A DNA stretch of 49,055 nt from Phycisphaeraceae bacterium (GTDB lineage: Bacteria > Planctomycetota > Phycisphaerae > Phycisphaerales > Phycisphaeraceae): assembly GCA_029260615.1 (NCBI GenBank), contig JAJDCX010000105.1, positions 1-49,055 on the forward strand, in the 5' to 3' direction. Of the stretch, positions 1 to 8,045 are shown one piece after another. The notes under the pieces are model-generated. The model had not been told where the DNA came from. It saw nothing but the letters and a program-made list of their open reading frames with translations, and ran no database searches. Every line of letters starts with the position of its first letter. The stretch's first letter is position 1. The position numbers and the translations under genes were made by a program.

Positions 1-413
1 ACGCGGTCGACATCGTCCTGCTGCATGCGCCAGGTGCCGTCGTCGGCGTCGGGCTTGCGGGGCTTGAAGGGCTTGATCTTTTCCTTGACGCGGAAGTTCC
101 AACTGACATCGCAGACCAGGTCGCGGATCAGGGGGAAGGCCTTCATCGGCTCGATGGTGATCGGCTGATCGGTGGGGAGGTCTTCCATGCGGGTCATGCA
201 CATGAGCTTGGGGTTGCCGTTGACCTCGGCGGAGCATGAGCCGCACTTGCCGGCCTTGCAGTTCCAGCGGCAGGCGAGGTCGGGGGCGCTCTCGGCCTGG
301 ATCTGGTGGACGGCGTCCAGGACGACCATGCCCTCGGTGACGTCGGTCTGGTAGTCCTTGAACTGACCGCTGTCCTTGTTGCCGCGCCAGACCTTGAAAG
401 TAACCTGGGGCAT
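1..413 (-). CDS. sdhB: Succinate dehydrogenase/fumarate reductase iron-sulfur subunit, N-terminal part
   Basis: This is the iron-sulfur subunit of succinate dehydrogenase, which passes electrons from SdhA to the membrane quinone site. The gene runs off the left edge, so only the first 137 or so codons are present. It starts MPQVTFKVWRG. The plant-ferredoxin-like [2Fe-2S] cysteines are visible in CRWNCKAGKCGSC, followed by a further Cys in KLMCMTRM. The C-terminal half with the 4Fe-4S and 3Fe-4S cysteines lies outside the window. The ATG shares one base with the sdhA stop (TAATG), so the two genes are translationally coupled at the end of an sdhC-A-B operon. Confidence 0.93.
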   Translation of the reverse strand, partial: MPQVTFKVWRGNKDSGQFKDYQTDVTEGMVVLDAVHQIQAESAPDLACRWNCKAGKCGSCSAEVNGNPKLMCMTRMEDLPTDQPITIEPMKAFPLIRDLVCDVSWNFRVKEKIKPFKPRKPDADDGTWRMQQDDVDR

Positions 414-2227
414 TACTTGTTCTCCTCGATGATCTGCGCGAGGTCTTCGCGGATGGTCGGGATGGCGATGCGTTCGATCTGCATCGAGCCGTCGGGGCCC
501 TTGCGGACGACGTTGTTGACCTTGGCTTCTTCTTCGCTCTTGTCGGGGTGGTCGAGGCGTGTGTGGGCGCCTCGGCTTTCTTTTCGGAGGAGGGCCGACT
601 TGGCGGTGGCCTCGGAGACGGTCAGGAGGTTTTTAAGGTCCAGCGCGGTGTGCCAGCCGGGGTTGTAGTCGCGGTTGACATCGGCGGAGGCGTGCTCGGC
701 ACGGGCCTTGTATTTCTCAAGCTCGGCTAGGGCCTCGTTGAGTTCTTTTTCTTCGCGGACGATGCCGACCTTGTCCTGCATCATCACCTGTAGATCGCTT
801 TGGATGGTGAAGGGGTTTTCGGCCTTGTCGCCACGGTCGAAGGGGGCCTCGGCCCATGCGGCGATTTTCTGGACCTGATCGTTGTTGATCTGTCCGGCGG
901 CGTTTTCCTTGGCGTACTTGGTGGCGTATTCGCCGGCACGTTTACCGAAGACGACCAGGTCGCTCAGTGAGTTGCCACCGAGGCGGTTGGCGCCGTGCAG
1001 TCCGGCGGCACATTCACCGGCTGCGAAGAGGCCGGGGACGGTGGACATCTGGGTTTCGGCATCGACGCGGATGCCGCCCATGACGTAGTGGGTGGTCGGG
1101 CCGATTTCCATCGGTTCCTTGGTGATATCGATGCCGGCCAGCTCTTTGAACTGGTGGTACATGCTGGGGAGCTTCTTCTTGATGTGGGTCTCGGAGTCTT
1201 TGATGTGCTCCTTGATCCAGGCGATGTCCAGGAAGACCCCGCCGTGGGGTGAGCCACGGCCCTCTTTGACTTCACGGACGATGCAGCGGGCTACGTGGTC
1301 GCGGGTCAACAACTCGGGTGGGCGACGTGCGCTCTTGTCGCCGGTGACGTATCGCCAGCCCTCCTCCTCGTTGTCGGAGGTCGAGCTGGTGTAGGCGTCG
1401 GGGATGTCGTCGAACATGAACCGCCGGCCCTCACTGTTCGTGAGTATCCCGCCTTCGCCACGGACGCCCTCGGTGACGAGGATGCCGCGTACGCTTGGAG
1501 GCCAGACCATGCCGGTGGGGTGGAACTGGATGAATTCCATGTCGATGAGGTCGGCACCGGCTTCGTAGGCCAGCGACTGGCCGTCACCGGTGTATTCCCA
1601 ACTGTTGCTGGTGATCTTGAATGCTCGACCGATCCCGCCGGTCGCCATGACGATGGACTTGGCTTTGAAGACGATGAATCGGCCGTGCTCGCGTTCGTAG
1701 GCGAAGGCGCCGACGACTCGGCCGCCTTCCATGAGCAGCTCGACGACGGTGACTTCCATGTGGACCTTGATGCCCTGGTGGATGCCGTGATCCTGGAGGG
1801 TGCGGATCATTTCCAGGCCGGTGCGGTCGCCGACGTGGGCGAGGCGGGCGTACTTGTGTCCGCCGAAGTTTCGCTGGAGGATCTTGCCGTCCTTGGTGCG
1901 GTCCATGACGGCACCCCAGGCTTCCAGTTCGTTGACGCGGGCGGGTGCTTCTTTTGCGTGGAGCTCGGCCATGCGCCAGTTGTTGAGGTATTGGCCGCCG
2001 CGCATGGTGTCTGCGAAGTGGGTGGACCAGCTATCGCGGTCATCGACGTTGCCCAGCGCTGCGGCCATGCCGCCCTCGGCCATGACGGTGTGGGCTTTGC
2101 CTAACAGTGACTTGCAGATCAGTCCGCAGGTCACGCCGCTGCCGGCCGCTTCGATCGCCGCCCGAAGGCCCGCGCCGCCTGCGCCGATTACCAGTACGTC
2201 GTATTCATGGGTCGTAAATTCACGCAT
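413..2227 (-). CDS. sdhA: Succinate dehydrogenase flavoprotein subunit
   Basis: This is the FAD-containing catalytic subunit that oxidises succinate to fumarate in the TCA cycle. At 604 aa it has normal family length. The N-terminus carries the dinucleotide-binding motif GAGGAGLRAAIEAAG (residues 15-29). The covalent FAD attachment histidine is about H46 in AHTVMAEGGMAAALGN. The active-site arginine lies in HGANRLGGNSLSD near residue 410. The C-terminal helical domain follows to the end. The start codon lies 2 bp after the stop of the anchor gene, and a GGAG sits upstream inside that gene. The sequence resembles the actinobacterial Sdh1 type more than the E. coli enzyme; that subclass call is inference. 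Confidence 0.96.
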   Translation of the reverse strand: MREFTTHEYDVLVIGAGGAGLRAAIEAAGSGVTCGLICKSLLGKAHTVMAEGGMAAALGNVDDRDSWSTHFADTMRGGQYLNNWRMAELHAKEAPARVNELEAWGAVMDRTKDGKILQRNFGGHKYARLAHVGDRTGLEMIRTLQDHGIHQGIKVHMEVTVVELLMEGGRVVGAFAYEREHGRFIVFKAKSIVMATGGIGRAFKITSNSWEYTGDGQSLAYEAGADLIDMEFIQFHPTGMVWPPSVRGILVTEGVRGEGGILTNSEGRRFMFDDIPDAYTSSTSDNEEEGWRYVTGDKSARRPPELLTRDHVARCIVREVKEGRGSPHGGVFLDIAWIKEHIKDSETHIKKKLPSMYHQFKELAGIDITKEPMEIGPTTHYVMGGIRVDAETQMSTVPGLFAAGECAAGLHGANRLGGNSLSDLVVFGKRAGEYATKYAKENAAGQINNDQVQKIAAWAEAPFDRGDKAENPFTIQSDLQVMMQDKVGIVREEKELNEALAELEKYKARAEHASADVNRDYNPGWHTALDLKNLLTVSEATAKSALLRKESRGAHTRLDHPDKSEEEAKVNNVVRKGPDGSMQIERIAIPTIREDLAQIIEENK

Positions 2228-2229
2228 AA

Positions 2230-3096
2230 TCAGAACAGTCTCCAGTCGATCCAGATGCCCATCGAGACCATCCGGATATAGAAGTCAGTGAAACCAACCC
2301 AGATCAGGCTGCACCAGGCCCACTTCATGTGGTTGCGGTTGAGGCAACTGATGCATTCGTAGGGTTTTTTACCCAAGGGGAGTTTGGATTGGTGGTCGTT
2401 GTTGCCGCCGGTAAAGTGGCGGGCACAGTGGCAGCCGAAGGTGTAGCCGCCTAAGAGGATAACGTTGAGGGTCAGCACCAGCGTGCCGACGCCGATGCCG
2501 AAGCCTGCGCCGCCATCACCGCCGAAGAGCATCCTGCCGCCGTTGGCTGCCCAGTTGTCGTGGAACTGCGTGGCGACGACCGCGTCGTAGGCGAGGATGA
2601 CGATGTAGAGGGCCGCTAAGTAGAAGAGGTAGCGGTGGACGTTCTGGATCAACAGGGGGAAGAAGTTTTCGCCGCGGTAGCCGTTGCGGGGTTCGCCGAC
2701 GGCACAGTTTAAGGGGTCGGCCCAGAAGGCTTTGTAGTATGCGCCGCGGTAGTAGTAGCAGGTCATCCTGAATCCAGCGGGGACGCTGAGGATGATGAGC
2801 GCCGGCGAAGCGGGGACCCAGGCGGGGATCCATGCGGGCCAGGCACCGAACCATGTGTGGTGGCTGAGGCTGCTGCTGCCGAAGGCTGTGCCGGCGTCGA
2901 ACAACAGCGGCGAGTACATCGGCGAGAGGTAGGGGCCGAACTCGTAGTGGGCTCCTTGGAACGCGGCCCAGGTGGAGTAGACTACGAAGGCTGAAAGCCC
3001 AAGGAACACCACCAGCGGCTGCAGCCACCAATTATCTTTACGCTGTGTCTGGCCCAACCCGCGGGCCTGCGGGAGCGACAAGGGCGATTGACTCAT
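2230..3096 (-). CDS. sdhC: Succinate dehydrogenase membrane anchor subunit (single-anchor type)
   Basis: This is the membrane anchor of the succinate dehydrogenase complex. About five hydrophobic segments are visible, starting with WWLQPLVVFLGLSAFVVYSTW, and a Cys/His-rich stretch GCHCARHF lies between the last two. One gene of 288 aa replaces the usual SdhC plus SdhD pair. That matches the long anchor of mycobacterial Sdh1-type operons (family knowledge). The frame is open further upstream, but ATG at 3096 (MSQSPLSLPQ) is chosen because GGAG lies 9 bases before it. It is the first gene of the sdhC-A-B operon. Quinone and haem ligands are not assigned. Confidence 0.85.
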   Translation of the reverse strand: MSQSPLSLPQARGLGQTQRKDNWWLQPLVVFLGLSAFVVYSTWAAFQGAHYEFGPYLSPMYSPLLFDAGTAFGSSSLSHHTWFGAWPAWIPAWVPASPALIILSVPAGFRMTCYYYRGAYYKAFWADPLNCAVGEPRNGYRGENFFPLLIQNVHRYLFYLAALYIVILAYDAVVATQFHDNWAANGGRMLFGGDGGAGFGIGVGTLVLTLNVILLGGYTFGCHCARHFTGGNNDHQSKLPLGKKPYECISCLNRNHMKWAWCSLIWVGFTDFYIRMVSMGIWIDWRLF

Positions 3097-3298
3097 GACA
3101 TCCACTCCAATGTGAAACCGTCTGGCATAGGCGGCCATATTAGCAAAAAGACAAGAGCGTGCGCTGTGTGGAGGGGGCCGATAAGGGCGGGATTACCGAT
3201 GGATTGAGGGCTCGACCTATCCACACAGGAGAAGAGCCTAGCCTGTCGTCCTATTGAGAAGGCCTGCCTGCCCCATCATCAAACCCACTGTCGGCGCA

Positions 3299-3332
3299 TA
3301 AAAAAACAACACCGGCCTTTCGACCGGTGTTG
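3299..3332 (-). terminator. Rho-independent terminator of the H1-like gene
   Basis: Read on the minus strand, a perfect 9-bp stem (CAACACCGG paired with CCGGTGTTG, 3307-3315 and 3324-3332) encloses an 8-base loop and is followed at once by a run of T residues (3300-3306). It lies about 30 bases after the stop codon of the H1-like gene. Confidence 0.9.
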
Positions 3333-3363
3333 CTGATTTATACCCATCCGTGGTGCTGATGTC

Positions 3364-4194
3364 TTACGCGGCCCGGCGGCGGGACGTGCTGGAAGCGGCG
3401 CGCTTGAACTTGTAGGACTTGGCCTTAGCGCCGGTGGTCTTACGAGCCTTCGCCTTCGTGGCGGTCTTGCGGGCCTTGCTCTTAGCCGTGGTAGCCTTGC
3501 GGCTCTTGGCCTTGGTGGCAGTCTTACGCTTCTTAGCCGTGGTGCTCTTGCGAGTCTTGGCCTTAGCGGTTGTCTTGCGCTTCTTGGCTGTGGTGCTCTT
3601 ACGAGTCTTAGCCTTGGCGGTCGTCTTGCGCTTCTTGGCCGTGGTACTCTTGCGAGTCTTGGCCTTAGCGGTCGTCTTGCGCTTCTTGGTCTTGGCGGCG
3701 GCAGCCTTCTTGGTCTTGGCCTTAGCGGCAGCAATCTTGCGTGCCTTAGCCTTGGCGGCGGCCAGCTTCTTAGCTTTGGCCTTGGCGGCTGCAATCTTAC
3801 GAGCCTTAACCTTAGCCGCGGCCAACTTCTTGGCCTTGGCCTTGGCGGCGGCGATCTTGCGTGCCTTAGCCTTAGTGGCGGCCAGCTTCTTAGCCTTGGC
3901 CTTGGCAGCGGCGAGCTTGCGGGCCTTAGCCTTGGCAGCAGCCAACTTCTTCGCCTTGGCGGCGGCAGCCTTCTTGGCGGCGGCGGACTTGCTGGCCTTA
4001 CTCTTGGCGGTGGTGGTCTTGCGCGACTTGGCCTTGGTTGCGGTCTTGCTCTTGGCCTTGATGGCTGTCTTACGCTTGGCCTTCACGGCCGTCTTGCGGG
4101 TCTTGGCTTTCGCCGTGGTCTTGCGAGCCTTGCTCTTAGGCGATTTCTTGGTCTTCGCCTTTGCGGCACTGCTCTTGCGGGTGGTGCTTGCCAT
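3364..4194 (-). CDS. Histone H1-like lysine/alanine-rich DNA-binding protein
   Basis: The 276-aa protein is almost wholly Lys, Ala, Thr and Arg. It begins MASTTRKSSAAKAK and resembles the C-terminal tail of eukaryotic histone H1 and bacterial Hc1/AlgP-like proteins. It probably binds and compacts DNA without sequence specificity; this role is inferred from composition. Internally it has a middle block of about 10-aa repeats (AAAKAKARKI/L) and a block of three near-identical 17-aa units (KRKTTAKAKTRKSTTAK). No globular domain is visible. ATG at 4194 is chosen over the upstream ATG at 4215 because AGAGAGG lies 9 bases ahead. The gene is monocistronic with its own terminator. Confidence 0.85.
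   Translation of the reverse strand: MASTTRKSSAAKAKTKKSPKSKARKTTAKAKTRKTAVKAKRKTAIKAKSKTATKAKSRKTTTAKSKASKSAAAKKAAAAKAKKLAAAKAKARKLAAAKAKAKKLAATKAKARKIAAAKAKAKKLAAAKVKARKIAAAKAKAKKLAAAKAKARKIAAAKAKTKKAAAAKTKKRKTTAKAKTRKSTTAKKRKTTAKAKTRKSTTAKKRKTTAKAKTRKSTTAKKRKTATKAKSRKATTAKSKARKTATKAKARKTTGAKAKSYKFKRAASSTSRRRAA
3527..3679 (-). repeat. Three 51-bp tandem repeats inside the H1-like gene
   Basis: Three consecutive 51-bp units (3527-3577, 3578-3628, 3629-3679) differ only at a few, mostly synonymous positions, and each encodes the same 17-residue Lys/Thr/Arg segment. The length is a multiple of three, so copy-number change keeps the frame. Confidence 0.92.
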
Positions 4195-4495
4195 ATTTGG
4201 AAGCCTCTCTGTCACTATGAACTATTGAGCTTGAGCCTACGCGGCCTGCTCCGGAGTCTGTTTGCAAAAAATTCACATATGCGAAGCAAACATCGTCAAG
4301 ACGCCAGTCTTTATTGACACTTATGAAAGTTTTGAGGGTGATACCGTGCTATCGGACCGCCGGGGAAATGTCTGCAAAACGCGGGTCGGTGCGCGGCATC
4401 TAAAGCACTACAAGGAACTTACACACCCCGACGCTCGTTTTTACCGTGTAAAACACGAGATGTCGTTGGCGAATATTTTTTTTCTGCGAAGTGGA
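4195..4495. other. Gene-poor 301-bp spacer
   Basis: This stretch separates the start of the H1-like gene from the stop of the aldehyde dehydrogenase gene. It must hold the H1-like promoter, but no convincing -35/-10 pair is visible. A weak 6-bp AT-rich hairpin lies at 4439-4453. The short plus-strand frame here has no ribosome site and no recognisable product. Confidence 0.6.
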
Positions 4496-5884
4496 TTACT
4501 TCGCGAAACTGACCACGCGGGGTTGGCAGAATTGGCGATGGCCGTCGCGCGAGGCGTGGTAGCCGTAGCCGGATTGTCGTGCGCCGACCCAGGGTGCGCC
4601 GCAGGCACCACCGACGGATTTGTTGACACCGATCATGCCTGCGTTGAGTTGGCGTGCGACACTTTGGGCGTGGTCGGGTTCGCCGAAGACGACGGCACCG
4701 AGGCCGAACTCGCTGTCGTTGGCGAGTGTGATCCCTTCGTTTTCATTATTAACAGTGATCACACAGGCGACGGGGCCGAAGGTTTCGGTGCGGGCGATGT
4801 CCATGTCGTGGGTGACATCGGTGAGGACGGTGGGCGTGATGAAGTTGTCGTGGTGGCCTTCGTGACCAAACGCGACTTGAGCGCCGTCGGCGACGGCTGC
4901 GTCGATCTGTTTTAAGACGTGGTCACGCTGGGAGACATTAACCATAGGGCCCAGGATGGTGGCTTCATCGAGCCCGTCGCCGATAACAATCTCACCGCTT
5001 GCCTTGACCAGTTCATCTATAAAGGACTGGGCGATTGCTTTTGGGACGTAGACCCGCTCGGTGCTGACACAGACCTGGCCGGCGTTTCGGAAGCTGTTGT
5101 CGGCGGCGAAGCGTGCTGCGGCTTTGACATCGGCATCCTCCAACACGACCAGCGGGTCTTTGGAGCCCAGTTCAAGGATCACACGTTTGAGGCCCGAGCT
5201 GGCGGCAGCCATGATGTGCTTGCCGGTCTCACGGGAGCCGGTGAAGCAGATCAGATCGACATCAGAAGCGACCAGCGCTTTGCCCTGATCGTCTTGGCCA
5301 TGCACGATCTGCAGGATGTCGGGGGGTAGTAGTTCGTTTAGCACATCGGCATAGCGTTGCGCGACCAGTGGGGATTCTTCCGACGGTTTGAGGACCACGG
5401 CGTTCCCCGCCATCAGGGCCGGGAGTACCAGCCAGTGCGGCATCAATAGCGGGAAGTTCCAAGGGGTGATGCAGGCACAGACGCCGAACGGGTCGTAGTA
5501 GATCGTGGATTGTGTCGTGCCGTCGTCCAGTTGCTCGGGGGTCAGGGCCTCAACGATTGCGTCCAGCTCGTGCTCAAGCCGCCCCACCGTCGCGGCGAGC
5601 TCGCCCTTGGATTCGGTGATGGGTTTGCCCATCTCTTGGGTGATCAGCCGGGTGAATTCGTCGGCCCGTTCCTGGATCAACCCACCCAACGGCTGAAGCG
5701 CATCACGGCGTTGACTTAACGACATCGCGCCCCACACGGTCTGCGCCCGCCTCGCCTTGCTCACCACTGCGGGCACATGCTCGCTGGGAGTGACCGTGAC
5801 CTCGCCAACCACGGATTGGTCGTAGGGGTTGATGGAGGCAAGGGTCGTCGTGGCAGGGCCGAGGGACGAGGGTGGTGGGGTCAT
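4496..5884 (-). CDS. NAD(P)-dependent aldehyde dehydrogenase family protein
   Basis: This enzyme oxidises an aldehyde to a carboxylic acid with NAD(P)+. At 462 aa it is typical of the ALDH superfamily. Landmarks are the cofactor segment TPWNFPLLMPHW, KPSEESP, the glycine motif FTGSRETG, the general-base glutamate in LELGSKDPLVV, and the catalytic cysteine in GQVCVSTERVYV. ETFGPVACV is the conserved motif near the C-terminus. The substrate cannot be read from the sequence; succinate-semialdehyde-like enzymes are one possibility. AAGGG lies 8 bases before the ATG. It follows the NlpC/P60 gene by 18 bp and is probably cotranscribed with it. Confidence 0.92.
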   Translation of the reverse strand: MTPPPSSLGPATTTLASINPYDQSVVGEVTVTPSEHVPAVVSKARRAQTVWGAMSLSQRRDALQPLGGLIQERADEFTRLITQEMGKPITESKGELAATVGRLEHELDAIVEALTPEQLDDGTTQSTIYYDPFGVCACITPWNFPLLMPHWLVLPALMAGNAVVLKPSEESPLVAQRYADVLNELLPPDILQIVHGQDDQGKALVASDVDLICFTGSRETGKHIMAAASSGLKRVILELGSKDPLVVLEDADVKAAARFAADNSFRNAGQVCVSTERVYVPKAIAQSFIDELVKASGEIVIGDGLDEATILGPMVNVSQRDHVLKQIDAAVADGAQVAFGHEGHHDNFITPTVLTDVTHDMDIARTETFGPVACVITVNNENEGITLANDSEFGLGAVVFGEPDHAQSVARQLNAGMIGVNKSVGGACGAPWVGARQSGYGYHASRDGHRQFCQPRVVSFAK

Positions 5885-5902
5885 GTATTGGCCCTTGTGT
5901 GT

Positions 5903-7033
5903 TTACTCAACGACGCGCTTGGCGAAGCAGAATCGGCTGACTCGCTTGGCGTTGTAGTCAGGGTCGTTGGGGTCGAGGCTGAGGATGCGGACGCCGGGGC
6001 CGCCTGACTCGAGCATCTTGTTATCGCCGAGGTAGACGCCGGTGTGGTTGATCCGGCCGCGCGAGTTCAGGAAGAACATCAGGTCGCCGCGCCGCATGCC
6101 GTCACGGTGCCAGCGTGTAGCGGTGAGTCGGCCGACCAGCGCCTGTTGGTCGGCGTCACGGGGAAGCAGCACGCCGATCGATGCAAAGGAGTGCCGCATG
6201 AGCCCGGAGCAATCCACGCCGTCGGCGGTGGTGCCGCCCCACTTGTAAGGCGTGCCGATCCACTTGGACCCCGCCTGGATTGCGTCGTCAATAGAAGTCG
6301 GACCCGGCTCGGGCATCGCAGCAGCTAAACCCTGGGCATCCACAAGATCGATGTCTTCGCCGCGGATATAACCGACGTATCCGTCCCAGGCGTGGCAGTA
6401 GTAGAACCCCTGCTCGGCGGACTTCAACAGAAATACCGGATCGCCCTGGTGGGACTGTGTGAGCGACTCGCTGGCCGAGTCCGGGCGGCGGTAGAGGAAG
6501 GCGCTGTCGGATGTCACTACCGCAAACCGTTTTTCACCCAACGATGCGGCGGGCATCAATTCGATCTGGTCATCAACCACCTCGAAGCCCAGTACGCTCA
6601 GGAAGGCTACCAGCGCGTCGCGCTGCTCCTGATATTCGATGAATCCTGTAAGCACCACGGCCTTGCGGCCGGCGTCCCACTTGGCCTGCGCATCAAACGC
6701 CATCAGCCGGTGATCGTTCAACGCCGATCTTTGGAACAGCGACAGGTACTGCTCAAGCCGATCGGGCGAGCCTGTCAGATCGGGCTGGGCCTGTAGGATG
6801 ATCCGTTCAAAGAACATCTGCGTGCGGCTCTTGCCGTCCGACTGAATCGGCATGCCCCGGCGTATCTCACCGGTCGGTTTCGATTCGGCAGGCTTGGGTG
6901 AACCGGGGGAACCGGGCAAACCGGGGGCGGGTGAACCGGAGGCGGATGCTCCGGCCGACGCCACCGTCAGGCATACCGACACGACCAGCAACAAGACAGA
7001 CTCATTGAACCCCATACCCAGACACGTCGTCAT
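5903..7033 (-). CDS. Secreted NlpC/P60 (C40) cell-wall peptidase with SH3-like domain
   Basis: This is a predicted exported gamma-D-glutamyl-diamino-acid endopeptidase acting on peptidoglycan peptides. A signal peptide (NESVLLLVVSVCLTVASAGASA) is followed by a Pro/Gly/Ser-rich linker (about residues 33-55), a middle domain of unknown fold, a bacterial SH3-like segment (about 165-225) and the NlpC/P60 domain (about 249-376). The catalytic Cys is in GVDCSGLM (about C275) and the His in NHTGVYLG (about H330). GGAAGGAA precedes the ATG by about 8 bases. It is the first gene of a likely pair with the aldehyde dehydrogenase. The linker is encoded by a C/G-rich repeat-like tract discussed in the findings. 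Confidence 0.92.
   Translation of the reverse strand: MTTCLGMGFNESVLLLVVSVCLTVASAGASASGSPAPGLPGSPGSPKPAESKPTGEIRRGMPIQSDGKSRTQMFFERIILQAQPDLTGSPDRLEQYLSLFQRSALNDHRLMAFDAQAKWDAGRKAVVLTGFIEYQEQRDALVAFLSVLGFEVVDDQIELMPAASLGEKRFAVVTSDSAFLYRRPDSASESLTQSHQGDPVFLLKSAEQGFYYCHAWDGYVGYIRGEDIDLVDAQGLAAAMPEPGPTSIDDAIQAGSKWIGTPYKWGGTTADGVDCSGLMRHSFASIGVLLPRDADQQALVGRLTATRWHRDGMRRGDLMFFLNSRGRINHTGVYLGDNKMLESGGPGVRILSLDPNDPDYNAKRVSRFCFAKRVVE
6896..6940 (-). repeat. C/G-rich in-frame tract encoding a Pro/Gly/Ser linker
   Basis: On the coding strand the tract is built of words such as CCCCCGGTTT and GGTTCCCCCGG and encodes SPAPGLPGSPGSPK. Close relatives of these words occur in purL (27117-27150) and rlmN (37667-37701). 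Confidence 0.6.
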
Positions 7034-7224
7034 CGGATCATTCCTTCCAATTACCTATAACCCAACACAATCAACCGACCCGACGGAGCCTCACAGGCCT
7101 CCCAAGCCCCCTATCCCCTCCCGATACACAAAACATTTTTTTACTGCGCTTTTTTTACACCATGGTCGATAATAGAGTTTAGCAGGATGGCCCCATCTCC
7201 GCCTTATTACTCAGGAGTCACGCC

Positions 7225-7995
7225 ATGTCGTCTGGAGAGTTAAAACTGTCTTCCGTCCGCCCGCTGGTCCGCTATGTCGATGCGGATCAGGCGGTCATCG
7301 ATACGCACTTCAACACCACCGGGTCGATCCCCAAGGCCACCGCCGGCTTCACGGGCGAAGCGGATGTCCACATCACGATCCAAGGGCTGGACGGCTTCTT
7401 CGACGAGGGGCAGACACGCACACCCGTGCATAATGGCGAGGGGTCGGTACGGTTCGAGGTCGTCTGCCCGCAGCGCTGGTGGCCGGCGGGCATGGGGGAC
7501 CAGCCGCTCTATAAGTTGACCCTCAGCCTGATCCACAACAACACCGTCGCCGACGAGCGCACGGCGATCTTCGGGTTCACCAGTGTTCGAAGGGATGAGG
7601 CCGAAGACTCACAGGACGCGCCGGGGTTCCTGGTCAACGGCCAACACTGCAACATCCAAAGCGTCGTCATGGTTGACCGTGTCGATGAGAACACACTCCT
7701 GCCTGCGGCGGGCGACTCGCTGCTGATGGTACGCGACCACTACGGGCCGGAACTGTTATACGAAGCCGCCGACCGTGCGGGTGTCTTGCTGGTTCAGTCA
7801 GTCCCGATCAGCGCACAGGGCAAACCCAGCGAAGAGGTCGCTAAGGAGATAGATCGACTCGCGGCCCATCCTTGCCTGGCCGGTTGGTTCGTCGGGCACC
7901 TGGGGGATGTCCGTGGGAAAGTGACTCAACAGATCAGAGCCCTGGACCCGACGCACACCATCTTCGAACGATTCCCCGAGCCCCGCACGTCGTAA
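7225..7995 (+). CDS. Truncated glycoside hydrolase family 2-like protein, probably non-catalytic
   Basis: The 256-aa product looks like an internal slice of a GH2 enzyme (beta-galactosidase/mannosidase/glucuronidase family). WWPAGMGDQPLYKLTLSL is a typical end of the GH2 sugar-binding/Ig-like region. GFTSVRRDE and FLVNGQHCNIQSV mark the entry to the TIM barrel, and HYGPELLYEAADRAGVLLVQ matches the barrel segment that usually reads HYP..LYDLCDE.GLYV. The next segment, HPCLAGWFVGH, aligns with the usual HPSVI.WSLGNE, so the acid/base Glu is absent, and the protein ends soon after. There is no signal peptide. AGGAG stands 8 bases before the ATG, so the gene looks translated and deliberately short. 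Function unknown; perhaps a carbohydrate-binding or regulatory relic. Confidence 0.7.
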   Translation: MSSGELKLSSVRPLVRYVDADQAVIDTHFNTTGSIPKATAGFTGEADVHITIQGLDGFFDEGQTRTPVHNGEGSVRFEVVCPQRWWPAGMGDQPLYKLTLSLIHNNTVADERTAIFGFTSVRRDEAEDSQDAPGFLVNGQHCNIQSVVMVDRVDENTLLPAAGDSLLMVRDHYGPELLYEAADRAGVLLVQSVPISAQGKPSEEVAKEIDRLAAHPCLAGWFVGHLGDVRGKVTQQIRALDPTHTIFERFPEPRTS

Positions 7996-8045
7996 AACCT
8001 ATCCATGGGTGAACACGCTGCCGCCTCGGTGAGTAAGATGGGGTG

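Noticed and set aside
1295..2104. 269-codon plus-strand open frame opposite sdhA
   Set aside because: It is fully antisense to sdhA with no ribosome site or known domain.
3527..3679. CRISPR array
   Set aside because: The 51-bp units are directly adjacent with no spacers and lie in a coding frame.
3419..4228. Hydrophobic 269-codon plus-strand frame opposite the H1-like gene
   Set aside because: The Leu/Ala/Val-rich product is the complement of Lys/Ala codons. The minus strand has the ribosome site and terminator.
4439..4453. AT-rich hairpin as a terminator for the aldehyde dehydrogenase gene
   Set aside because: The stem is only 6 bp, AT-rich, with no T-run after it on the minus strand.
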